Positions 26,821 to 34,801 of a stretch of DNA of 64,000 nucleotides are shown in pieces. The DNA is from Pandoraea vervacti. Lineage in GTDB: Bacteria; Pseudomonadota; Gammaproteobacteria; Burkholderiales; Burkholderiaceae. The DNA is taken from contig NZ_CP010897.2 in NCBI RefSeq assembly GCF_000934605.2, positions 1,302,001 through 1,366,000 of the forward strand, read 5' to 3'. Both the position numbers and the translations under genes were made by a program. Numbering within the stretch: the stretch's first letter is position 1; the number at the start of each line of letters is the position of its first letter. Under the pieces are notes generated by a model that worked only from the letters and a program-made list of their open reading frames with translations, made no database searches and had not been told where the DNA came from.

Positions 26821-27968
26821 GTTCGCTCGAAATGGCGTCGCAGCAGGCGTCCCAAGCGTCGGAAGTCTCTGAAGCCTCCGAAACCTCCGAAACGTTCATG
26901 CGGCGCATCGACACGCTCGTCATCGGCGGCGGACAGTCCGCATTGGCGACCGCCTATTTTCTGCGCCGCTGGAAAGTGAATTACGTCGTGCTGGACGACC
27001 AGACGTCGGCGGGCGGCGCGTGGCAGCGCGCATGGCCGTCGCTGCAACTCTTCTCTCCCGCGCAGTGGAGTTCGCTACCGGGATGGCCGATGCGGGGCGG
27101 TGAGGCGCATTATCCGTCCCGCGACGAAGCCGTTGCGTACCTGCGCGAGTACGAGGCGCGCTATGAAGTGCCCGTGGAACGTCCCGTGACGGTGACGGGG
27201 GTGTTCGCGCAAGACGACGGGCTGAAAGTGAGCACGGACCGGGGGGATTGGCTGGCACAAACCGTGGTGAGCGCGACCGGGTCATGGCGCTCGCCGTACG
27301 TGCCGACTTATCCGGGCCAGGCGGTGTTTCGCGGGCGTCAGATGCACTCGGCGGAATATGCCGGTCCCGAGACGTTGCGGGGTCAGCGCGTGTTGGTGGT
27401 CGGCGGTGGAAACTCCGGTGCGCAGATTTACGCCGAGGTATCGCGGTTATGCGATGCGACGTGGGTCACGCTGAGTCCTCCGTCTTACCTGCCGGACGAT
27501 GTCGACGGACGCGTGCTGTTCGAGCGGGCCACGGCGCGGTGGCAGGCCGCGCAGCGCGGCTTGCCCGACCCGTATCCCGACAGCGGGTTGGGGCATATCG
27601 TCATGGTGCCGTCCGTGCTGGCGGCGCGCGAGCGGGGCGTGCTGCGCACGGTGCGTCCGTTTGTCCGGTTTGTCGAGGACGGCGTGGTGTGGGAGAGCGG
27701 CACACGCTCGCACGTCGATGCGGTCATCTGGTGCACGGGATTTCGGCCCTCCCTGACCCACTTGCAGCCGCTCTCGATTGTGAACGCGGATGGGCGAATC
27801 CGCGTGGCGGGAACGCGATCGATCGATGAGCCGAGGCTCTGGCTTGTCGGGTATGGCGAGTGGACGGGATACGCGTCGGCCACACTCATCGGTGTGATGC
27901 GAAGCGCGCGTGCGACGGCGCAGGAGATTGTGGCTTATCTCGACGCGAGGACGTCGGGGACTACGTAG
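26817..27968 (+). CDS. Flavin-containing oxidoreductase (ArsO/FMO-like)
   Basis: 383 residues. FAD loop GGGQSALATAYFL near residue 36 and a second, NADPH-type loop GGGNSGAQ near 200, with ATGSW between: the layout of flavin-dependent monooxygenases and ArsO-like proteins. The first 27 residues are a Ser/Glu/Ala-rich low-complexity tail; Met28 at 26898 would be a cleaner start, but the ATG at 26817 overlaps the regulator's stop. The product and substrate are unknown. Confidence 0.85.
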   Translation: MSSLEMASQQASQASEVSEASETSETFMRRIDTLVIGGGQSALATAYFLRRWKVNYVVLDDQTSAGGAWQRAWPSLQLFSPAQWSSLPGWPMRGGEAHYPSRDEAVAYLREYEARYEVPVERPVTVTGVFAQDDGLKVSTDRGDWLAQTVVSATGSWRSPYVPTYPGQAVFRGRQMHSAEYAGPETLRGQRVLVVGGGNSGAQIYAEVSRLCDATWVTLSPPSYLPDDVDGRVLFERATARWQAAQRGLPDPYPDSGLGHIVMVPSVLAARERGVLRTVRPFVRFVEDGVVWESGTRSHVDAVIWCTGFRPSLTHLQPLSIVNADGRIRVAGTRSIDEPRLWLVGYGEWTGYASATLIGVMRSARATAQEIVAYLDARTSGTT

Positions 27969-28141
27969 CACCGCAATGCGGATTCGCGCGATAGAGTGGC
28001 TGTCATGCAGTGCAGGGCATTCAGGGTCCGACGCGTGATTACCGCCGGTTTTACCGCGACGTTCTCACCGGATGCCTGCGCGGCACATCGATTTTTCACG
28101 CACTGAGGTTTGCCGGTGCAAGGGTGGAGGCGGGAGAGAAG

Positions 28142-28471
28142 ATGTTGATGAAGATGGGAACACTCCGGAAAACTAATTCACGAGCGGCTCGGTTCAAAGC
28201 GGGAGCCAGTGCTGCGAGTCGCAAGCATGGCGACGGGAGATTGCAAGCGCGTATGACCAAGGTCGAGGCAATTCTGCCGACCCTTGCGACTCGAGAGGAT
28301 CTGGCCAGAGAAATTGTCGCGGTGCGCGTTGAAATGCACCAGGGGTTCGCCGCCGTGCACCGGGAGTTGCACAAGGAACTGCACGCGCTGACCTGGCGGC
28401 TGATCGGCACGATGGTGAGCGTTGGCGCGGCACTTGTCGCGGCAACACACTTCGTCGCAAAGCTCGCTTGA
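28142..28471 (+). CDS. Small coiled-coil, C-terminally membrane-anchored protein
   Basis: 109 residues from ATG 28142, which has a GGAGG-rich stretch upstream; the frame is open from 28010 without support. A basic N-terminus is followed by a heptad-like segment (LAREIVAVRVEMHQGFAAVH, further HKELH) and one C-terminal transmembrane helix (IGTMVSVGAALVAATHFVA). The pattern occurs in small bacterial proteins related to coiled-coil DUF families, with no known function. Confidence 0.6.
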   Translation: MLMKMGTLRKTNSRAARFKAGASAASRKHGDGRLQARMTKVEAILPTLATREDLAREIVAVRVEMHQGFAAVHRELHKELHALTWRLIGTMVSVGAALVAATHFVAKLA

Positions 28472-28538
28472 CGTCGCGCTCCGACGGCCATACCCGCTCC
28501 GAGATGTGCGGGTAACCATGGGGGGAATGACGACGCAT

Positions 28539-28566
28539 GGCGGACCGATCGCAAAGACGGTCCGCC
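28539..28566. terminator. Hairpin between convergent genes
   Basis: GGCGGACCG (28539-28547) and CGGTCCGCC (28558-28566) form a perfect 9-bp stem with a ten-base loop in the gap between the convergent genes ending at 28471 and 28575. The T-run is poor on both sides, so terminator activity is uncertain. Confidence 0.5.
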
Positions 28567-28574
28567 TCATCTGA

Positions 28575-28895
28575 CTATCCCATCAGCTTCGGTGGTTTTC
28601 CCGGCCCCGGGCAGTGCAGTACGCGGCAGGGGCTGACGAACTTGTCGCACGCGACTGCCGCCTGCGCGAACGTCTCGAAGTAGATCGCGTGATCGTCATT
28701 CGTGACATGCGCCTTTTCGATTTCCGAGGCAGCCTCATTCCACGCCAGTCCCAGATACTTCCCGTGGTCATGAAACCAGACCACATATCCCTGTCTTGCC
28801 AGCGATTTCGGAACGTTCAGCGTTCGCTCTTCCTTCGATTTTCGTTTGCCGATGCCGCCGGGTTTTGCGCGATGGGCATCCTTCGGGTCGTTCAT
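28575..28895 (-). CDS. Hypothetical protein
   Basis: 106 residues from ATG 28895, with AAGGAG seven bases upstream. A basic start (KPGGIGKRKSKEERTLN) is followed by VVWFHDHGKYLGLAWNEA and a Cys-containing C-terminus (DKFVSPCRVLHCPGPGK). No signal peptide or membrane segment. The strong ribosome-binding site and normal composition make it a plausible gene, but I do not recognise it. Confidence 0.6.
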   Translation of the reverse strand: MNDPKDAHRAKPGGIGKRKSKEERTLNVPKSLARQGYVVWFHDHGKYLGLAWNEAASEIEKAHVTNDDHAIYFETFAQAAVACDKFVSPCRVLHCPGPGKPPKLMG

Positions 28896-29226
28896 GGAAA
28901 GTCTCCTTGTTTGTGCATGAATGTGGGTCCATGGCGGTGCATTCATGATGTCAGGCGTGAAGTGACGTGACGTTCAGCAACGTCCGAATCGAAAGACGGG
29001 GAAACGCGCAGACGAAAGGTTTCGCTGATTTTCACAAATGGACGCACGCACAGAATGAATGCGCGAATCCATGTGCTATGCGCGTTTCGAAGGCGGCGGG
29101 GGGGAAAGGGCGGGGGCAGTCCGGTCTGCGGGGATAAGGCGGGTTGCGGGAGTCCGTTTAAGAATTTACGTATTGCGTCGACGACGGGGAGGTGGACCCG
29201 ATGCCGTAGACAGCGGGTGACCCGAG

Positions 29227-29283
29227 GGGGCTGGACTCAGTCGTTCGGTCCGAGAAGACCGACCCGACGAGGACTTTAGCCCC
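29227..29283. other. Nested stem-loop in a gene-free stretch
   Basis: GGGGCT/AGCCCC (29227-29232, 29278-29283) closes a region holding TCGT/ACGA (29241-29244, 29267-29270) and CGGTC/GACCG (29246-29250, 29257-29261) in correct nested order. It lies in the 480-base stretch 28896-29376, where I see no credible gene. It could be a structured RNA, a terminator-like element downstream of the SDR at 29377, or chance pairing in high-GC DNA. Confidence 0.4.
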
Positions 29284-29376
29284 ATGCGCCGCAGTCGCGA
29301 ATGGGGCAGATTCCCAGAGAAGAGCAAGACAACGAAACACAATGCCGCGCTCCCGGAACGTACCCACGAGAAAAGA

Positions 29377-30129
29377 TCACCCGTTCGCAACGGCGCTGAA
29401 CGTTTTCACGGCATCTTCCCCGGCCGGGATCTTGAATGGACTCGAAGGGTCGGTCGCAGCACGCCATATGGCCTCGGCGACGTCGGACGCCTGAGTCACG
29501 GCCGTCTCCTTCTGCCAGTGCGAGAAAACCTGCTCGACGAGCGCTTCGTAAGCTTGCGGGAATCCGTCTTTCATGCGGGCTCGTGCGTTTTCGCCGAATC
29601 GCGTCGACGGGGCGCGTCCGGGGAGCACGACGCGAACGCGTACATTGAACGGCTCCAGTTCGAGCGCCAGCGATGCACTGAACGCGTTGACGGCCGACTT
29701 GCTCGCGGTATAGACGGATAGCAGATGCAAGGGGCGGCACGTGACGGTCGATGTGACGTTGACGATGACGCCTTGCCTGCGCTCGCGAAATTGGGGCACC
29801 ACGGCCTGCGTCATTGCGATCGTGCCCAGCGTGTTGGTCTCGAAGATGTCGCGCACGTTATCCATCGATGTGCCTTCGAGCGCATTGAGAAAGCCGATGC
29901 CCGCATTGTTCACGAGCACATCGACCGGTCCGGCCGCTTCGACCACCGAGCGGATCGATTCGGGGTCCTTGACGTCAAGCGACAGGACGGAAAGCCGATC
30001 GGACGGGGGCAACACGTCGTCGCGCGAGGTTCGCATCGTGGCGACGACGCGCCAATCGCGTGCAAGAAAATATCGGGCCGTTTCCCGTCCAAATCCGGAC
30101 GAGCAGCCGGTGATCAATACGGTTTTCAT
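29377..30129 (-). CDS. Short-chain dehydrogenase/reductase
   Basis: 250 residues. Cofactor loop TGCSSGFGRE at the N-terminus, VNNAGIGF, catalytic Ser in VTSTV and YTASKSAV for the Tyr-Lys pair. Classical cytoplasmic SDR of unknown substrate. Divergent from the AraC regulator at 30227 across 97 bases, which suggests joint control. Confidence 0.9.
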   Translation of the reverse strand: MKTVLITGCSSGFGRETARYFLARDWRVVATMRTSRDDVLPPSDRLSVLSLDVKDPESIRSVVEAAGPVDVLVNNAGIGFLNALEGTSMDNVRDIFETNTLGTIAMTQAVVPQFRERRQGVIVNVTSTVTCRPLHLLSVYTASKSAVNAFSASLALELEPFNVRVRVVLPGRAPSTRFGENARARMKDGFPQAYEALVEQVFSHWQKETAVTQASDVAEAIWRAATDPSSPFKIPAGEDAVKTFSAVANG

Positions 30130-30226
30130 GTCGAACCCTGTATTCGTTGCGGTATTTACACGATACGGCGATGCGACGAGACTCGCTACAATCTAGCGTC
30201 CGCATTTCATTTGAGATCGTCCAATC

Positions 30227-31168
30227 ATGAGTGATCCCCTGGCCGAGATCGTCACATTGCTTCAACCGACCCTCGCGTTCTCCAAGGTGGTGAGCGGCGC
30301 TGGGCGCTGGCGGGCGACGCGCACCGAGCTGGGGCAGCCGGTCTATTGCGTTGTGCTCGACGGTGTCTTGTCGGTATCCATCAATGGCGGCGCGCCGCAA
30401 ACGCTCTACGCAGACGATTTTGTGCTTGTGCCCGAGGCCTCGCACTTTGCGATCTCCAGCGAGGATCCTCCTGACGACACCGGCATGCCGAACCTCGCGC
30501 CGACGGCGTTGGCCGATGGCACCTTTCGGTTCGGCGACACGACAGCCGCGCCGGATGCGCAATGGCTGGCGGGGCGCTGTGCATTTGGCTCGCCGGATGC
30601 GGCAATGCTGGTATCGCTACTGCCCGATAGCGTGCTCGTGCGCGGCGATCGCCGGCTCTCGACGCTCGTGAATCTGATGCGGGATGAAGCGCGGGCGGAT
30701 CGTCCGGCGCGCGAGGTTGTGTTGGCGCGTCTGCTCGAGGTGCTTTTCATCGAAGCGCTGCGATCGTCGCGAACGCAGGCGGCCCCCGGGCTCGCTGGTG
30801 GACTCGCGGATGCGCGTCTGGCGCTTGCCATCCGTGCGATGCATGCGAGCCCGGAGGCACCGTGGACGATCGCTCAGTTGGCGCGCACGGCGGCGCTCTC
30901 GCGCTCAGCCTTCTTTGACCGGTTCAGCCGCGTGGTGGGCGTGGGGCCGATTGAATACCTGGCGTCGTGGCGAATGGCGATCGCAAAAGACCTGCTGCGT
31001 CGAAACGAGTTCAACGTCGCGACCGTTGCCGCGCGTGTCGGTTACCGTTCCGCGAGCGCGTTCAGCGTTGCGTTCGCCCGGATGGTCGGTGTTTCGCCGA
31101 CGCAATTTGCAAAGCATGAAACGACCGCTGCGACGCGTGCGGATTTGGCAGAATCGAATTCGCAATGA
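30227..31168 (+). CDS. AraC-family regulator with Cupin_6-type sensor domain
   Basis: 313 residues. The N-terminal sensor contains QPVYCVVLDGVLSVSI and LYADDFVLVPEASHF; the C-terminal HTH pair contains IAQLARTAALSRSAFFDRFS and VATVAARVGYRSASAFSVAFAR. Family members typically activate a divergent oxidoreductase gene, here the SDR at 29377. Its end lies just before the duplicated tRNA-Leu segment. Confidence 0.9.
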   Translation: MSDPLAEIVTLLQPTLAFSKVVSGAGRWRATRTELGQPVYCVVLDGVLSVSINGGAPQTLYADDFVLVPEASHFAISSEDPPDDTGMPNLAPTALADGTFRFGDTTAAPDAQWLAGRCAFGSPDAAMLVSLLPDSVLVRGDRRLSTLVNLMRDEARADRPAREVVLARLLEVLFIEALRSSRTQAAPGLAGGLADARLALAIRAMHASPEAPWTIAQLARTAALSRSAFFDRFSRVVGVGPIEYLASWRMAIAKDLLRRNEFNVATVAARVGYRSASAFSVAFARMVGVSPTQFAKHETTAATRADLAESNSQ

Positions 31169-31211
31169 CGCGCATTACGCCAAATTGCCGCGGGAGTTTT
31201 TCAGGTGAGTC

Positions 31212-31268
31212 TTGCCAGATAAGGCTGTTGTGGTGCCCAGGGCCGGAATCGAACCGGCACGCCTTGCG
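31212..31268. repeat. Direct repeat of the tRNA-Leu 3' part (distal att site)
   Basis: 57 bases identical to 32997-33053, covering the 3' part of tRNA-Leu and the bases after its CCA. The next flank (31175-31196) also resembles 32973-32993, imperfectly. This is the signature left when an integrase inserts an element into a tRNA 3' end. The stretch 31169-31501 around it holds no gene I can support. Confidence 0.85.
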
Positions 31269-31501
31269 AATACGACACCCCGGCGATTCTCTGATCCAAA
31301 ATCATCGTTTGGAATCTGGTCCGGAACCTTGATTGGCCAGGCTCTCGGACGTCAGCGCCCTAGTCATCGTCCGCGCGCAGATTTACGCGGGAATGCGGCT
31401 CAGCGCGGTGTAATTTCAGCGGCCTATTGGGGGATGTTCAGGGGGATGTTGAAGGCATTCGCCGCGCCACTTTTCCATCCTCAGCCCATCAGCGGATGCC
31501 G

Positions 31502-31801
31502 TCAGGGAAACAGAATCGCCGCGTAATTTCGTGCGCTGTGCAGGATGTGGACGATGTCGATGCGCTCGTCCGACTCGACCACGCGATAGAAGATTTGGTA
31601 GTTGCCGTAGACGCGATGGCGAATGCCGAAACGCTCATAGCGCGGCACGACGGGGAAAGCGTACGGCATATCTGCGAGGCTCAAACACTTGTCCCGCAGT
31701 TCCTGAATGAATGTTACGGCGCGGCGCGGATTGTCCAGCGCTATGTAATCACCAACGGTCTCAAGGTCTACGATGGCTTCGGGCAGTAAGTGAACGATCA
31801 T
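31502..31801 (-). CDS. parE: RelE/ParE-family toxin
   Basis: 99 residues. Core pattern IVDLETVGDYIALDNPRRAVTF, LADMPYAFPVVPRYERFG and YQIFYRVVESDERIDIVHIL matches ParE toxins (gyrase or ribosome-associated poisons). Its ATG overlaps the antitoxin stop by four bases, the usual TA order with antitoxin first. Lies inside the tRNA-Leu-flanked remnant. Confidence 0.9.
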   Translation of the reverse strand: MIVHLLPEAIVDLETVGDYIALDNPRRAVTFIQELRDKCLSLADMPYAFPVVPRYERFGIRHRVYGNYQIFYRVVESDERIDIVHILHSARNYAAILFP

Positions 31802-32055
31802 CCCTCGTCGTCCACCTTTGCCTGGTACTTCTTCTCAAGGCGGTCGAACACATCGGCGGCCGGTTGTCCCTTACCTGCTGCGGCATCTGAAATGCCCCTC
31901 TCAACCATCGCATCGAGCGCAGCAAGCTGTGACTCACGGTCCTGAATCAGACGGACCCCCTCACGCAACACCTCACTCTTCGAGCCATAACGGCCCCTCT
32001 TCACCAGTTCGGCGATGTAGTCCTCAAGCGAGCGACCGAGTTCAGCACTGATCAT
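31798..32055 (-). CDS. parD: ParD-family antitoxin
   Basis: 85 residues from ATG 32055, with GGAGG upstream. The N-terminal ribbon-helix-helix (ISAELGRSLEDYIAELVKRG, SKSEVLREGVRL) binds its own promoter, and the acidic C-terminal tail neutralises the toxin. Transcribed from the promoter at 32093-32121. With the toxin gene it is the only intact cargo of the island remnant and may have kept it from being lost. Confidence 0.9.
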   Translation of the reverse strand: MISAELGRSLEDYIAELVKRGRYGSKSEVLREGVRLIQDRESQLAALDAMVERGISDAAAGKGQPAADVFDRLEKKYQAKVDDEG

Positions 32056-32092
32056 GGTATTCCTCCGATTGGAGTTGGCTGGGTTAGTAGTC

Positions 32093-32121
32093 ACTCTAGC
32101 ACGTTTATCAACAGTTATCAA
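32093..32121 (-). promoter_or_regulatory. Promoter of the parDE module
   Basis: Read on the minus strand: TTGATA, 17 bases, TAGAGT, placed about 40 bases before the antitoxin start. The -35 lies within a repeated TTGATAA motif (two copies seven bases apart), which could be the ParD operator. Confidence 0.5.
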
Positions 32122-32169
32122 ATCAAGCGCCAAACCTTGCGAAACGAGTCGCCACCTTGGGCTGCTGCC

Positions 32170-32960
32170 GTTCCGGCGGACACCTTGTTAAAGTGTGAAG
32201 GTGAAACCGGAGATGGCAGTTGGGAACACGAAGAGTGTTCAGTCGCGAGTTCAAGCTCGAGTCAGTCAAGTTGGTCAAGGAGCGCGGCGCGTCCGTCACG
32301 CAGGCGGCGCGCGAGCTCGACGTGCATGAGAATGTCTTGCGTAAGTGGATGCGAGATGCTGAGGCTGCCTCGCAGCGTGCTTTCCCTGGGCACGGCGTGA
32401 TGATGTCGGAGCGAGCCGAAATTGAGCGACTGCGCAAGGAGAGCGCGAAGCTCAAGATAGAGCGCGACCTGCTAAAAAAAGCGGCGGCCTACTTCGCGCG
32501 GGAGTCGGCGTGAAGTTCGGCTTTATGGCGAAGCACCGAGAAATCTGGCCGGTGGGGATAATGTGCGAGGCGCTCGGTGTTTCGCGAAGCGGCTTCTATT
32601 CGTGGTTGACTCGCCCGCCATGCCGGCGGCGCCGGACCGACGAAGTCCTGAGTGTCCAAGTGCGCCAGAGCTTCCTTAGCAGTGACCGTACATATGGTGC
32701 CAGACGGGTATGGCACGATGTACTCGCACTCGGCTTACGCTGCGGCCTGCACCGCATCGAGCGGCTGATGCGCGAGCAGGTTCTGCGTGCAGGGCAAGGC
32801 GCCGTGGCTTGCCAAAGGACCGCGTTCAACGCGGGGCAGTCGCCGCGAACGTGCTTGACCGACAATGTCAGGCGGATGCGCCGAACGACGGGTCTCCGAC
32901 CTGAGTTCATCCAGCTATCGGGTATTTGGACGGAAATATTATGGGTGATGCAGGCGCGCC
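32170..32960 (+). mobile_element. Degenerate IS3-family insertion sequence
   Basis: Holds orfA, a -1 frameshift site (A7G at 32474-32481) and the start of orfB as in IS3/IS51-group elements. The catalytic DDE part of orfB is missing, so the element is dead. Exact ends are not visible; I found no convincing terminal inverted repeats. It sits between the parDE module and the tRNA-Leu gene. Confidence 0.75.
32220..32513 (+). pseudogene. IS3-family transposase OrfA, probably decayed
   Basis: 97 codons from TTG 32220. HTH (TQAARELDVHENVLRKWMRD) and leucine zipper (IERLRKESAKLKIERDLLKKA) are intact. The only upstream ATG, at 32213, is out of frame, so the true start may have been lost by a small indel. 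The A7G slippery site lies near the end for fusion to OrfB. Confidence 0.7.
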
Positions 32961-33007
32961 AGCATCAAGCGACTACGCCAAATTACCGGGGAGACTTTGC
33001 CAGATAA
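32510..33007 (+). pseudogene. IS3-family transposase OrfB fragment, frameshifted and truncated
   Basis: The first 95 codons read like OrfB (FGFMAKHREIWPVGIMCEAL, SRSGFYSWL, SDRTYGARRVWHDVL). After about 32800 the matching sequence continues in another frame (RARRRGLPKD, then AANVLDRQCQADAPN) and stops at 32904. The DDE catalytic domain is absent. The rest of the open frame to 33007 runs into the tRNA repeat and is not meaningful. Confidence 0.8.
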
Positions 33008-33053
33008 GGCTGTTGTGGTGCCCAGGGCCGGAATCGAACCGGCACGCCTTGCG
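32997..33053. repeat. Direct repeat at the tRNA-Leu 3' end (proximal att site)
   Basis: Identical to 31212-31268 over 57 bases. Positions 33016-33053 belong to the tRNA gene itself, so the inserted element restored the tRNA 3' end while leaving the second copy 1.8 kb away. Confidence 0.85.
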
Positions 33054-33100
33054 GCGGGGGATTTTGAGTCCCCTGCGTCTACCAATTTCACCACCTGGGC
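33016..33100 (-). tRNA. tRNA-Leu (anticodon CAA)
   Basis: Read on the minus strand: acceptor GCCCAGG pairs with CCTGGGC, a class II long variable arm is present, the anticodon stem-loop is GGGGA-CTCAAAA-TCCCC giving CAA, the T-loop is GTTCGATTC, and CCA is encoded. 85 bases with CCA. It is the integration target for the adjacent remnant. Confidence 0.95.
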
Positions 33101-33288
33101 AGGTGTGCGTGCACCGAACGGTGTCGCAGCGTGAGTCGTTCGACAATCCCCTTGGGGCTCACCGGACGAAGGCGAGATTATGACCGAAATTTTCCTCGGC
33201 CACAAGCCCGCCGCGTTCGCTTCTTTTTGCCACCGCCCCCGTGCTTCGTTCACTCGCAGGCGGCGGTGGCAATCAGCGAGGCCGCAGA

Positions 33289-34458
33289 TCAGTCGGAGAC
33301 GTAGACGAACTTGCCGTTCTTGATCTGTCCCATCACGCCGGCGCGTTGGTCCAGTCCGACGTGATCCTGAGGACTCAGGTTCATGATGCCGTTGGGAATG
33401 GCCAGGTTACGCGTCGATTCGAGCGCGTCGCGCAATGCCACGCGGAATGCAGGGGTGCCCGGCGCCGCCATCTTCGCCGCACGCGGCACGGCGTCGTTGA
33501 GCAAGTCCCACACACCATAAGCGTCGGCTGCGAACTGCGTCACGGTGTCCGCGCCATACTTTGCCTCATACTTCTTCGTGAACGCCAATGCCGCCGTGCG
33601 CGCCGGATGACCCTGCGGCAGCGATTTGGCCACCACGCCCGGCTGCGTGGGGAAGAGCGTGCCCTCGACATCCTTGCCGCCAACGCGCACGAAGTCGTAC
33701 GTTGCGATGCCATGCGTCTGGTAAATCTTGCCGGTATAACCGCGCTCCTGAAGCGTGCGCTGCGGCAGCGCAGCCGGTGTGCCGGAACCGGCCACAAGAA
33801 TGGCGTCGGGCTTGGCCGCCATCAGCTTGAGCGCCTGCCCGGTCACGCTCGTGTCCGTACGGTTAAAACGCTCCTGCGCCACGATCTTCAGCTTGCGCAA
33901 TGCCGCGAACTTCGAGAACTCCTTGAGCCAGCTGTCGCCATAAGCGTCGGCAAAGCCGATGAACCCCACCGTCTGCACGCCATGGTTCGCCATGTAGCGC
34001 GTCATCACGTCGGCCATCGCAGAGTCGTTGGCCGCCATCTTGAAAGCCCAGCGCCGCTTGGCGTCCTGCGGCTCGACAGCCACGGCAGAACCGATCAGCG
34101 TAATCATCGGCGTTTCCGCCTCGGAAATCGGGTCGAGCATCGCCAGCGCGCTCGGCGTAATGTTCGGGCCGACGATCACGTCGACCTTGTTCTCACTGAT
34201 GAGCTTGCGCGTGTTCTTCACGGCCGTGCCGGGATCGGAGGCGTCGTCCAGAAACAAGTAATGCACCTTCTGCCCGCCGATCTGGTCGGGCCAGAGCTGC
34301 ATGGCGTTCTTGCTGGCGATGCCGATGGCCGCCGCCGGACCGGTCGAGGACAGATCGATGCCGACAGTCAGATCGGCACGAGCGGCCGTCACGACGCCGG
34401 TCAGCGTCAGAGCGAGCAGCACGCCCGACAGGCGGATGCCGCGAAGAGGTGAGCGCAT
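33289..34458 (-). CDS. Branched-chain-amino-acid-type ABC substrate-binding protein
   Basis: 389 residues from ATG 34458, with AAAGGAG seven bases upstream; the frame reaches 34497. Signal peptide (LLALTLTGVVTAARA). The mature protein is a Leu/Ile/Val-type receptor (Peripla_BP_6): GIDLSSTGPAAAIGIASKN, FLDDASDPGTAVKN, and the central VDVIVGPNITPS. Transporter subunits are not nearby, so the ligand cannot be deduced. Single gene, divergent from the outer-membrane operon. Confidence 0.92.
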   Translation of the reverse strand: MRSPLRGIRLSGVLLALTLTGVVTAARADLTVGIDLSSTGPAAAIGIASKNAMQLWPDQIGGQKVHYLFLDDASDPGTAVKNTRKLISENKVDVIVGPNITPSALAMLDPISEAETPMITLIGSAVAVEPQDAKRRWAFKMAANDSAMADVMTRYMANHGVQTVGFIGFADAYGDSWLKEFSKFAALRKLKIVAQERFNRTDTSVTGQALKLMAAKPDAILVAGSGTPAALPQRTLQERGYTGKIYQTHGIATYDFVRVGGKDVEGTLFPTQPGVVAKSLPQGHPARTAALAFTKKYEAKYGADTVTQFAADAYGVWDLLNDAVPRAAKMAAPGTPAFRVALRDALESTRNLAIPNGIMNLSPQDHVGLDQRAGVMGQIKNGKFVYVSD

Positions 34459-34697
34459 GGGGTCTCCTTTAAGTCGAATCGCATAAGCATACCGCACCGT
34501 CTGCGCCAGACCAGCGGGAAAAAATACTCCCGCGTTTGCCTTGGTGTCCTGGGCATTTCGGTCAGCACGTGATGCCCGATTTCTGGAACATCGTGCCGAA
34601 ATTCAACTGCTTTTGATAAATTGCAAATTAATTTTGACGAAACCTTGTTTGCTGATTTAGTGTTTTGTTGTAATTGGTTGTGAATGAATAATGAATT

Positions 34698-34724
34698 GGT
34701 AATTTAAAGATAATTTAAATTACC
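34698..34724. promoter_or_regulatory. 11-bp perfect inverted repeat upstream of the outer-membrane operon
   Basis: GGTAATTTAAA, GATAA, TTTAAATTACC: perfect arms of 11 bases. It lies in the AT-rich divergent stretch 34459-34801, in sharp contrast to the surrounding GC-rich DNA, about 80 bases before the first outer-membrane gene. It is likely an operator or a global-regulator site; no gene is visible in that stretch. Confidence 0.6.
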
Positions 34725-34801
34725 TGGTCGTTGGATGCGGTTGGTGAATGCGAATTTAAATATCGTTGAATTCATTCTCGTTTCCGGAGAGCGGGCCGCC
34801 A

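Noticed and set aside
29055..29279. Small plus-strand frame in the gap before the SDR
   Set aside because: Arg/Gly-rich, no ribosome-binding site, overlaps the nested hairpin.
33229..33270. Inverted repeat GCCACCGCC/GGCGGTGGC downstream of the binding-protein gene
   Set aside because: Considered as a terminator, but the T-run is on the wrong side for the minus-strand gene and the loop is 24 bases.
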